DNA of 64,000 bases from Synechococcus sp. PCC 7336 (GTDB lineage Bacteria > Cyanobacteriota > Cyanobacteriia > Thermostichales > PCC-7336), in NCBI RefSeq assembly GCF_000332275.1, contig NZ_CM001776.1, positions 2,190,789 through 2,254,788 on the forward strand, given 5' to 3'. Of the stretch, positions 11,121 to 18,729 are shown piece by piece (position 1 is the first letter of the stretch; the number at the start of each line of letters is the position of its first letter). The notes under the pieces were generated by a model. The model saw only the letters and a program-made list of their open reading frames with translations. It did not search any database and was not told where the DNA came from. Position numbers and translations under genes: made by a program.

Positions 11121-12853
11121 TCTCCTCCGCCAGAACGCCTCGGCATTGGGTTTCTGAAGCTAGAGTGTCCCACACATCCGAGCTCAAATCCTTGCTAATT
11201 GTGGATGACTGTGAAGAGGACCGAGCCACCTATCGCCACTTTTTATCCAAAGCCCCCCGCGATAACTATCAAATTGTCGAGGTGGACTGCGCTGAGGACG
11301 GTCTGGAGTTATGTCGCCAGCAGCAGTTCGACCTTCTATTGCTCGACTTTCGCTTGCCCGAGGTCGACGGTTTGGAGTTTTTGCTCGAACTGCAGAAACA
11401 GCGGTTGCCAATGCCCCCGACGATTATGTTGACAGCCTACGGCGACGAAGATGTGGCCGTCAAAGCGATGAAAAGCGGGGCCTGCGATTATCTCGTCAAG
11501 GGGGATCTCAGGGCGGATGTCCTGCAATTAGCTGCTCGCAATGCGATCGAGCGGGCAGAACTGCAACAACAACTGGAGAAGAGCCGCGAGCAGCAGCGAT
11601 TAATTGCCACCACAGCTTTACGCATCCGTCAATCTCTCGACCTCGAACAGATTTTGAATACGGCGGTGGTGGAGGTGCGACAGCTCTTGCAATGCGATCG
11701 CGCCATTATCTGTCAATTGGATGGCGATGGCAGCAGTACGACAGTAGTGGCGGAATCGGTTGAGTTTGGCTGGAAAGCCATGTTGGGGTGCAATCTGCAT
11801 CGGCTGAGCTGGCCCATCGGCAATATGGGCGAGGGAAGCGAGGGCTGGCACGAGATTAGCAATATGAGCGCAGTCCCCCTAACAGTGGCAGATCGCCAGC
11901 TATTGGAACAATTTCAGGTGCAGGCTCGCCTCGCCGTGCCCATTCTCTCGATCGCTCCAGACGCTCCCAGCACTAAGAAACTATGGGGATTTTCGATCGC
12001 CCATCACTGCTCCAGTCCGCGCCAGTGGCTGTCGAACGAGGTGGAGACCGCGAGCGAGCTATCGGTACAGTTGGCGATCGCCATCCAACAAGCGGAATTA
12101 CTCAGCCAAACTAAGGCGGCTTTAGCAAAAGAAAAGGGGTTGAATGCCTTTAAATCAAAGATTATCGAAACCGTCTCCCACGAATACCGCACGCCACTGA
12201 CGGGCATTTTGACGGCGGCTTCCACCCTCGAACAGCATGGCAAGCGTTTGGATGGCGCCATGCGCCAGCGCTGTTTGCAAATCATCGCAGAGCGGGCCAG
12301 GCACCTGTCCTATTTAGTGGACGATATGCTGTTCGCCAGTCAGTCTCGAATAGAAGACGTACCCTATCAGCCCTGCTTGCTGGATGCGGAGCATTTCTTT
12401 GCCGAGTTAATTGCCGATCGCAAAGTGGCATCCAATAGCAGCTACGAAATTGTCTTCCGTCAGACGGGCGATGCCTCCGGGTTTTTTGGCGATCGCCACA
12501 TCTTGCGCCAAGTGTTTGGCAATTTGCTCTCCAATGCCATCAAATATTCCCCCGATGGCGGTCTCATCGCAATCCAATTGGTGGGAGAAGGCGATCGCAT
12601 TCAGATTGACATCTCGGATGAAGGCATCGGCATTCCCCAGTGCGATTTGGAGGTTTTATTCCAGTCATTTCGACGGGGTAGCAATGTCGGGACGATTTCG
12701 GGCACGGGTTTGGGACTGGCGATCGTCAAGTCTTGCGTAGAGCGACACAACGGCCAGATCGCGATCGAAAGCCAAGAGGGACAAGGCACTCGCGTATCGG
12801 TAGCGTTACCCAAGCAGAGGCAGGAACTCGATGTAGTGGATTTAGCCTCTTGA
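11117..12853 (+). CDS. Response regulator-GAF-histidine kinase
   Basis: Cytoplasmic two-component protein with an unusual receiver-first order. The receiver domain is SLLIVDDCEED with the phosphoacceptor Asp in LLLLDFRLPEVDG and the Lys in YLVKGD. A coiled linker and a GAF domain (QSLDLEQILNTAVVEVRQLL onward) follow. The dimerisation/phosphoacceptor helix is ETVSHEYRTPLTGIL, with the His codon at 12179-12181. The ATPase domain has the N box NLLSNAIKYSPDGG, G1 DISDEGIGIP and G2 GTGLGLAIVKS. All catalytic motifs are intact. The start is uncertain: 11066, 11117 and a GTG at 11165 are all in frame, and I prefer 11117. The GAF domain resembles cyanobacterial light or small-molecule sensors, but I see no clear chromophore-binding motif. 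Confidence 0.85.
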   Translation: MISSARTPRHWVSEARVSHTSELKSLLIVDDCEEDRATYRHFLSKAPRDNYQIVEVDCAEDGLELCRQQQFDLLLLDFRLPEVDGLEFLLELQKQRLPMPPTIMLTAYGDEDVAVKAMKSGACDYLVKGDLRADVLQLAARNAIERAELQQQLEKSREQQRLIATTALRIRQSLDLEQILNTAVVEVRQLLQCDRAIICQLDGDGSSTTVVAESVEFGWKAMLGCNLHRLSWPIGNMGEGSEGWHEISNMSAVPLTVADRQLLEQFQVQARLAVPILSIAPDAPSTKKLWGFSIAHHCSSPRQWLSNEVETASELSVQLAIAIQQAELLSQTKAALAKEKGLNAFKSKIIETVSHEYRTPLTGILTAASTLEQHGKRLDGAMRQRCLQIIAERARHLSYLVDDMLFASQSRIEDVPYQPCLLDAEHFFAELIADRKVASNSSYEIVFRQTGDASGFFGDRHILRQVFGNLLSNAIKYSPDGGLIAIQLVGEGDRIQIDISDEGIGIPQCDLEVLFQSFRRGSNVGTISGTGLGLAIVKSCVERHNGQIAIESQEGQGTRVSVALPKQRQELDVVDLAS

Positions 12854-14409
12854 AGTGTAATGGGGGCGATCGCCTTTGGCTAGCCATCTTGACGGTGGCG
12901 GCAGTGGTGCTGTGGTTCGCGGCGCTTGGAGATGTGCCGTTGCGGGATTGGGATGAGGGCACTCGGGCACTCGTGGCCAGAGAGATGCTGCAAACGGGCA
13001 GTTGGTGGTTTCCCAGGCTGCACGGTCAGCCCTATATGCTCAAGCCTCCTCTGATGGATTGGCTGGTGGCGCTCAGCTATCGAACATTGGGCATCAGCGA
13101 ATTCACCTCTCGCTTGCCTGGAGCGCTGCTGTCAGCATTGGGAGTCCCCCTCCTCTACGGGTTGGGGCGGTCGGTGTTTCAGCGACGCGATCGCGCCCTG
13201 CTGTCGGCAGCAACCTATCTCACCCTGCTGCCGGTGGTGCGTCACGGACGCTTGCTCATGCTCGATGGTGCAGCGATTTCGGGCTTCCTCATCCTGCTGG
13301 GGTGTATGGCCCGAGCGCAGCGGCACGAGCGTTGGGCGATCGGCATTGGGCTGGGCTTGGCTGGGATTGTTTTCATGAAAGGACTGCTAGCGGTGCCGCT
13401 GGCGGCGATCGCGATCGCGTGGGCCATTTGGCAGCAACAGACCGCACTTGCAACCAACCGCTGGTTTTGGCTGGGGATCGGACTGGGCCTGTTGCCGGTC
13501 TTAGGTTGGTATGGATCTCAACTATGGCACTACGGGCTCGACTTCGCGCAGGTTCATTTTGGAGCACAGGGATTCGATCGCCTGACCGGCACGGTTGAAA
13601 GCCACAGCGGCCCCCCTTGGTATTACCTGCTGGAATTACTCAAATACGGCTGGCCCTGGCTGTTGTTTTGGCCGAGTGGATTGTGGCTGGCTTGGCGGGA
13701 ACGGCAGCAGACTTGGGGCTCGCTGGTGTTGTTAGGGACGGTCTTGTATTTGGGGATTATCTCCGCAATGGGCACGAAGCTGCCCTGGTATATCATGCCG
13801 ATTTATCCGTTTTTTGCGCTGGCGGTGGGGGCGCGGTTAGGAGATTTTTGGCAGCATCGGCGGGCCTATCCGCGAAGGTTGGCGATCGCCTTTTGGGTCC
13901 TAGCCTTAGCTGGGCTGGGGGGCACGGTGTATTTCGCGATCTCGGGAAGTTGGCGGGAGTGGCTGTTGCCTTTAATGGGGGCAATGTCGAGCCTGACGTT
14001 CTGGATGGCGGGATGCTTGCTGTGGCTAAATCGCCGTCGGTTTGTACCGGTGTTGATAACGGGGATTTATGCCGTATTGGGGATCTTGATGCTATCGGAT
14101 GTGTGGCTGTGGGAGTTGAACGAGGCGTTTGACGTGCGGCCAGTGGCTGCAATGGTGCGGCAGCATATGGATGCGGGAACGGCGATCTATACGTCGTTTG
14201 CCTACAGTCGCCCATCCTTAGATTTCTATTGCAATTGCAAGATTATTGCTGCCAATGCGGAGGTGCTGCAACAGCAGTGGCCGACCCACCCCCTGCTGCT
14301 CGATCGCGCTGCGCTAGAGGCGTTGGAGTTACCCGAGCCAGTGGTGCTAGGAACAAGTGCAGGATTTTCTTTGGTTGTACCCAGGCTGATTGCCAATGCA
14401 GCAGAGTGA
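12850..14409 (+). CDS. GT-C family glycosyltransferase (ArnT/PMT-like)
   Basis: Integral membrane glycosyltransferase that uses a lipid-linked sugar donor. The catalytic acidic motif of the family is present in the first periplasmic loop (LRDWDEGTRALVAREML), followed by many hydrophobic helices to about residue 430 and a soluble C-terminal domain. The in-frame reading extends back into the kinase gene, but that part is an overlap. A TTG at 12850 shares bases with the kinase TGA (TTGA junction), which gives a natural coupled start and about 519 residues. Substrate and acceptor (lipid A, protein or glycan) cannot be inferred. Confidence 0.8.
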   Translation: MKCNGGDRLWLAILTVAAVVLWFAALGDVPLRDWDEGTRALVAREMLQTGSWWFPRLHGQPYMLKPPLMDWLVALSYRTLGISEFTSRLPGALLSALGVPLLYGLGRSVFQRRDRALLSAATYLTLLPVVRHGRLLMLDGAAISGFLILLGCMARAQRHERWAIGIGLGLAGIVFMKGLLAVPLAAIAIAWAIWQQQTALATNRWFWLGIGLGLLPVLGWYGSQLWHYGLDFAQVHFGAQGFDRLTGTVESHSGPPWYYLLELLKYGWPWLLFWPSGLWLAWRERQQTWGSLVLLGTVLYLGIISAMGTKLPWYIMPIYPFFALAVGARLGDFWQHRRAYPRRLAIAFWVLALAGLGGTVYFAISGSWREWLLPLMGAMSSLTFWMAGCLLWLNRRRFVPVLITGIYAVLGILMLSDVWLWELNEAFDVRPVAAMVRQHMDAGTAIYTSFAYSRPSLDFYCNCKIIAANAEVLQQQWPTHPLLLDRAALEALELPEPVVLGTSAGFSLVVPRLIANAAE

Positions 14410-14422
14410 GAGGGCGATCGCT

Positions 14423-15700
14423 TTACCCCAAGCGATCTAATAAAGCCCTGCGCAAGCGATCGATCGCAGTCTGAGTCGTCAGCCAACGAACCCAATCCCG
14501 ACCCCGCTTGGCCGCAAATTGGTGCTCCGAAACCGTTACCTTGCCCTCTGGGTCTGCCAGCCCGATAAACACTAATCCCACCGGCTTCTCTGCCGAACCC
14601 CCTCCCGGTCCGGCAATTCCCGTCACGCTCACCCCCCAATCTGCCTGCAACAACTCCCGCCCCCCCAATGCCATCTGACGCGCCACCCTTTCACTCACCG
14701 CTCCACAGGCGAGCAAATCCGCTTCAGACACCTGCAACAACTGCTGTTTGACGCGATTGTCGTAGGACTCCACTCCCCCCACAAAATAGTGAGAACTACC
14801 GGGAACGGTCGTCAATTGCTGGCCGATCCACCCACCAGTACAGGATTCTGCCACCGCAACCGTCTGTCCGGCTCGTTCGAGCAATTGACCCGTCACAGAA
14901 GCCAAAGTATCGTCGTCACTGCCGTAACTATCTCGTCCCGCGATCGCCCTGACCTTCTCGGCCACAGGCTCGACCATCGCCACCGCCGCTGCCTCATTAG
15001 CGGCTTTGCCCGTAATCCGAATGCGCACTTCCCCGTTGCCTGCATAGGGGGCCACGGTGGGGTTATTGAGCTCGAATAAACTGCCTAACTTTTCCGCCAA
15101 GCCCGACTCGGAAATTCCCCAATGGCGCAGGACTTTGCTGTGGAATATTTGCTGGCCCCACCCTTTGGATTTTAGGTAAGGGACTGCGGTTTCGGACCAC
15201 ATCGCCTGCATTTCGCGGGAGACGCCTGGAAAGGTTAGCAGGGTGAAGTTGGGGGCAGCTTCCCAGATAATACCGGGGGCGGAGCCGACGGGGTTGGATA
15301 GGATTTGAGCTCCTTGGGGCAATTGGGCTTGGCGGCGATTGTTGGGGGGCATGACCAGTCCCCGTTGAGTGAAGTAGGCTTCGATTCTTGCTGTAATCTC
15401 GGGGCGATCGGCGAGGGGGGTGTTGAAGTAGCTGGCGATCGCGCTATGGGTCAAGTCGTCTGGGGTAGGGCCGAGGCCGCCTGTAGTAATGACAATGCTG
15501 CTGCGGGTTTGGGCTAACTGCAGAGTTTGGTGAATGCGATCGACGTTGTCGCCCACAACGGTTTGAAAGTGGTGGGGGATGCCCAATTCGGCTAGGTGTC
15601 GAGCTAGATAGCGGGCATTACTGTTGAGGATTTCGCCCAATAGCAGCTCGGTGCCAATGCAAATGATTTCAGCGCTGGCGCGATCGTTGGGGTTGACCAT
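14423..15700 (-). CDS. cinA: CinA family nicotinamide-nucleotide amidohydrolase
   Basis: N-terminal MoaB/COG1058 domain (residues about 8-170, IICIGTELLLGEILNSNARY and TTGGLGPTPDDLT) and C-terminal PncC-type NMN deamidase domain (about 265-420) with the active-site serine region VAVAESCTGGWIG and the loop GIAGPGGGSAEKPVG. This is the fused form called CinA, involved in pyridine nucleotide salvage and repair and historically linked to competence. Its 425 residues match the family. It converges on the glycosyltransferase gene. Confidence 0.94.
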   Translation of the reverse strand: MVNPNDRASAEIICIGTELLLGEILNSNARYLARHLAELGIPHHFQTVVGDNVDRIHQTLQLAQTRSSIVITTGGLGPTPDDLTHSAIASYFNTPLADRPEITARIEAYFTQRGLVMPPNNRRQAQLPQGAQILSNPVGSAPGIIWEAAPNFTLLTFPGVSREMQAMWSETAVPYLKSKGWGQQIFHSKVLRHWGISESGLAEKLGSLFELNNPTVAPYAGNGEVRIRITGKAANEAAAVAMVEPVAEKVRAIAGRDSYGSDDDTLASVTGQLLERAGQTVAVAESCTGGWIGQQLTTVPGSSHYFVGGVESYDNRVKQQLLQVSEADLLACGAVSERVARQMALGGRELLQADWGVSVTGIAGPGGGSAEKPVGLVFIGLADPEGKVTVSEHQFAAKRGRDWVRWLTTQTAIDRLRRALLDRLG

Positions 15701-15938
15701 AGGTGGGGAGAGGTGAGTGTTCCGCCGTTTAGCTTAGCAAGGGGAGCCAATACTTGTTCGCCGGAATAGAGAATAGTAGCCTCAAGGCGATCCTACTCCA
15801 CTAGATAACTAGCTCGCATCTAATCGACATCTCGATTCACTCTATATAGTCTACCAATATGACTCTGCCAGAAAGCTTAAATCGAGGCGAGGTTGAATGG
15901 CAAGGTTAGTCCGCAACCAACAAACTCGAATTCATCTC

Positions 15939-16142
15939 TTAGGAACATTTGTCTGTCTGCTCCAACAAAATATTAGATTTCATTTTAGTTGAAGTAGGAT
16001 TGTTATCGCGAGTAATTCTAATCAGAAACCGTAAAGCTTCGTTGACAGCAGTGGAATCAGGGAATATCTCTGAAACATCAGGCTCTAAGCGAATGGTTAT
16101 CCCACCAAAGCTCTTTCTTTCAGGATCTAGCCTTGCTAATGC
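15939..16142 (-). pseudogene. Fragment of a small gene without a start
   Basis: On the minus strand the frame from 16142 to a TAA at 15939-15941 reads like real protein (SFGGITIRLEPDVSEIFPDS, then VNEALRFLIRITRDNN). A stop codon lies directly upstream and there is no start codon near its beginning, so only the 3' part survives. The pattern recalls small CopG-like or antitoxin-like cyanobacterial proteins, but I cannot name it. It adjoins a decayed toxin-antitoxin module. Confidence 0.4.
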
Positions 16143-16197
16143 TTAAACTTTTTAACCGTATCCATGTTGAAACCTAGAGCTTTCAGGCGTTGCACTC

Positions 16198-16353
16198 AGC
16201 CCCCTAAATCCCCCACTGGTGGGGGACTTGTTAGAGGCTATTGGCTTCGTTCTACAACTTTAAATGACCGCGATTCGCTGGTTCGTCTTCCCCGTCTCCA
16301 AACCCCAGCTAGCACTGTCGTCAAGTCCCCCAGAATGGGGGATTTAGGGGGCT
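16198..16353. repeat. MITE-like repeat, copy A (full length)
   Basis: A 156-bp element bounded by inverted ends AGCCCCCTAAATCCCCC and GGGGGATTTAGGGGGCT. Internal landmarks shared with the copy at 57 kb are CTTCGTTCTACAAC and CCCAGCTAGCACTGTCGTCA. The left flank ATGTTGAAACCTAGAGCTTT is also shared with other copies. No transposase is encoded, so any movement would need a protein supplied in trans. Confidence 0.8.
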
Positions 16354-16401
16354 AATGCAGTGAGGGAAAGCGCTAGTAAGAAGAACTCAAAACTACGGGT
16401 T

Positions 16402-16561
16402 TTAAACTCGACTCAGTTCATATGTAACCATCGTCAAGTTATTAGTTAGAGCAATTGCAGCAATCTGTAAATCATAAGCACCAATTAGTTCGATCTCGAA
16501 CCGTAATTAAACGACCATTCAAATAAGCTGCACAAACGTTGGTGCCCAGTAAATAACGCAT
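16402..16561 (-). pseudogene. VapC-type PIN toxin remnant with internal deletion
   Basis: Starts at an ATG two bases after the antitoxin stop and reads MRYLLGTNVCAAYLNGRL, the start of a PIN toxin. It then hits a TGA in a shifted frame. A second frame continues with the C-terminal half, LIGAYDLQIAAIALTNNLTM then VTYELSRV and a TAA at 16402. About 70 residues in between are missing. The first conserved Asp (normally LLDTN) is Gly (GGC). Both lesions would abolish RNase activity. Confidence 0.75.
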
Positions 16562-16563
16562 AC

Positions 16564-16821
16564 CTAGTCAAAAGCCCCAGCCAAATCATTATCAGAAGCC
16601 TCTGAAATACCTCGATCGTCAAGGATAATCGGATCGTCCGCGCAGATCCCATAGAACTGTTCTAACGAGGGGGCGATCTCCGTTGACGTCTGAATCGGCT
16701 GATAAATTACCACCACTTCTACCTCCCGCTCGATAAACCCAACTGGGACTTCTAGATGGAGGATGCCATCTTGCCCCACATGCTGACGTATCCTAACGCT
16801 CTCCATGCTCGATTGCTCCAT
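16564..16821 (-). CDS. Antitoxin-like partner of the broken VapC
   Basis: An 85-residue protein with an N-terminal beta-hairpin segment (ESVRIRQHVGQDGILHLEVP) of the kind seen in small cyanobacterial antitoxins paired with PIN toxins. It is followed by an acidic tail (EQFYGICADDPIILDDRG) that probably wraps the toxin. Its stop lies two bases before the start of the vapC remnant, the usual operon order. The frame is intact although the toxin is not. A second in-frame ATG (16806) is an alternative start. Family assignment is by position and layout only. Confidence 0.6.
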   Translation of the reverse strand: MEQSSMESVRIRQHVGQDGILHLEVPVGFIEREVEVVVIYQPIQTSTEIAPSLEQFYGICADDPIILDDRGISEASDNDLAGAFD

Positions 16822-17004
16822 GTTGACAAATTGATTTCCTCACCTAATTCTTGCAAAATGCCCTTCAACTCTGCCACGGCAGCTTCCAGTCCCCCATTGC
16901 CTCCTGGGAAAGGACTGCAGGTTTAGGTAGCTCTCCGTTTTCTGCTTTGCTGTTGTATTTGAGTATTCTTTCCTCTCGGACGCTATAGCAGTTGATACTC
17001 GCTT

Positions 17005-17805
17005 TCAGGCAGCCTCGCTCAACCGATCCAGGCAAAGTTGATGGCGATCGTTCAACAGCGAACGGTAAGCCAGTAGCGTGACTCCGAGTGCGCCGAGGGC
17101 CGTCGCAGAGGCGATCGCAAATACGATCGCGATTTGATAGCGGACCGCATCCACTGGGGTTGCCCCCGCTAGAATCTGGCCGGTCATCATCCCCGGCAGA
17201 CTGACAACACCCATGACCATCATGCTGTTCATCAGAGGAATTGTAGCGGTGCGCAAGCTCTCTCGAATCAAGCTGTGGGCGGCTTCCCATCTCGTTGCGC
17301 CCAGTGCCAACTTAGCCTCGACCAGATCTCGCTGACTGGCCACTCCCTCCATAAAGCGATCGAGGGCGAGGGAAATGCTGTTGAGCGTATTGCCCAGCAC
17401 CATCCCCAATAAAGGAACGAAATATTGCGGATCGAACCAGGGATCGACCTGAATGACCCCTAGAAGCATGAAGCCAGTGACAATCCCTGCAGAACCTATT
17501 ACTGAGACGAGGCTATCCCAATAAATGCCTGGAAAGCGGCGGCGGGTGCGATTCACTGCTGAAATGCCAGCCAATGTGGCCATGAGCAAGCCCACAGCTA
17601 AAACTGGGTACGGGGTGTCGAGAGCGAAAATCGCACCCAGGGCCAATCCCAACAGGAGTAACTGCACCGTCATTCGCACGGAAGCGACGATAAAGTTTTG
17701 GGTGAGACCGAGTCGCAACCCAATGGATAGGCCCAAGTTGGCGAGGATGGCTAGAGAGGCTAGGGCAACTTGCCCGTAGCCGATCTGGAGATAGGCGTCT
17801 GGCAT
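17005..17805 (-). CDS. fetB: FetB-type ABC transporter permease (UPF0014/YbbM family)
   Basis: Membrane subunit of a putative metal (iron) exporter. The protein has about seven hydrophobic helices and the family-specific block FVPLLGMVLGNTLNSISLAL, plus SLPGMMTGQILAGATPVDAV. The ATG at 17805 (MPDAYLQIGYG) is chosen because the 48 residues before it in the longer frame overlap the ATPase gene and look nonnative. It follows the ATPase gene by 10 bases. In E. coli FetAB helps resist oxidative stress by exporting iron; that role here is inference. Confidence 0.82.
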   Translation of the reverse strand: MPDAYLQIGYGQVALASLAILANLGLSIGLRLGLTQNFIVASVRMTVQLLLLGLALGAIFALDTPYPVLAVGLLMATLAGISAVNRTRRRFPGIYWDSLVSVIGSAGIVTGFMLLGVIQVDPWFDPQYFVPLLGMVLGNTLNSISLALDRFMEGVASQRDLVEAKLALGATRWEAAHSLIRESLRTATIPLMNSMMVMGVVSLPGMMTGQILAGATPVDAVRYQIAIVFAIASATALGALGVTLLAYRSLLNDRHQLCLDRLSEAA

Positions 17806-17815
17806 AGTATCGGGC

Positions 17816-18487
17816 CTATAAACGAATTTGGCGGGTGGTGACTCGCTCCAACTGCAATGGGTTGTGGCTGGTCCAAAGACAGGCTCGGTTATTGCCCTTA
17901 TCGATCCAAGAGGCGATCGCCGCTTCGATCGCTGTAGCTGCCTTTTCATCGAGAGACGCGGTGGGTTCGTCTAACAGCAGCACCGTGGGCTGGAGCATCA
18001 CAGCCCGCAGGAAAGCAACAATTTGACGCTCTCCACCCGAAAGGTGGCTGGTTTGCTTGACTAAGAATGCCTTGTCGCGATCCAATATTTCCAGGAGGTT
18101 CGAGACTGCTGCCCGGTCGTACTGCTTATGGCGATGGACGCGCAGACTCAAGGGCTCGCGGATTGCCTCTTCAACGGAAGCTTCTGGCAGGGCAGGGCGC
18201 TGAGGCAAATACATGACCTGGGCTCGATACTGGGGCATCTCCCACTCTGACAACTCGCGATCGCGAAAGCGGATATTGCCCTGTTGCAGCGGTGCGAGGG
18301 CGGAGAGCGTGCGCAGTAGAACTGTTTTACCCGAACCTGAAGGACCGATCAGTGCGACGCGATCGCCAGACTTCATGGAGAAGCTGAGATTTTGCCACAG
18401 CCACTGGGATTTGACTTTGTGGGAGAGATTATTGGCTTCAAGTATCGCTGAGGACATCAATCGGAGCTTGTCTTGCGTCAGGTTCAC
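17816..18487 (-). CDS. fetA: FetA-type ABC transporter ATP-binding protein
   Basis: ATPase partner of the adjacent FetB-like permease. Walker A is GPSGSGKT, the ABC signature is LSGGERQIVAFLR, Walker B is TVLLLDEPTASLD, and the switch His follows in WTSHNPLQ. The length of 223 residues is typical of single-domain FetA (YbbL) proteins. It is the first gene of a two-gene operon. A second in-frame ATG at residue 11 (MSSAILEANNLSHKV) may be the true start, since the conserved part begins there. Confidence 0.85.
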   Translation of the reverse strand: MNLTQDKLRLMSSAILEANNLSHKVKSQWLWQNLSFSMKSGDRVALIGPSGSGKTVLLRTLSALAPLQQGNIRFRDRELSEWEMPQYRAQVMYLPQRPALPEASVEEAIREPLSLRVHRHKQYDRAAVSNLLEILDRDKAFLVKQTSHLSGGERQIVAFLRAVMLQPTVLLLDEPTASLDEKAATAIEAAIASWIDKGNNRACLWTSHNPLQLERVTTRQIRL

Positions 18488-18729
18488 TTCGAGTTCGAAC
18501 TTGACAATCGCGATGGAGTCATAGTGAGGACCTAAGAAGAAATGTGAGCCTCGTCTCGAGGCAGCAATTCTCTAGATCGCCATCGATTGGGCAACGATTG
18601 CGAAATCCTCTGCAATTCTGCCATAGTGGCTACTTCCAGTTTCCCTATCCTCTCCAGATCGAGAACTGCGATTCCGATCGCTCCCCGCAACGCAGCAATG
18701 GTTTCAAGCTTTTTGTCAGCTCGTCGGTG

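Noticed and set aside
16164-16355. 63-residue frame over the MITE-like repeat
   Set aside because: Its coding content comes from the repeat itself; other copies carry stops and indels.
18544-18729. Small coding frame between the fetA-like gene and the RND pump
   Set aside because: A minus-strand frame reads plausibly (AALRGAIGIAVLDLERIGKL) but has no start upstream of it except one giving 29 residues; too weak to call.
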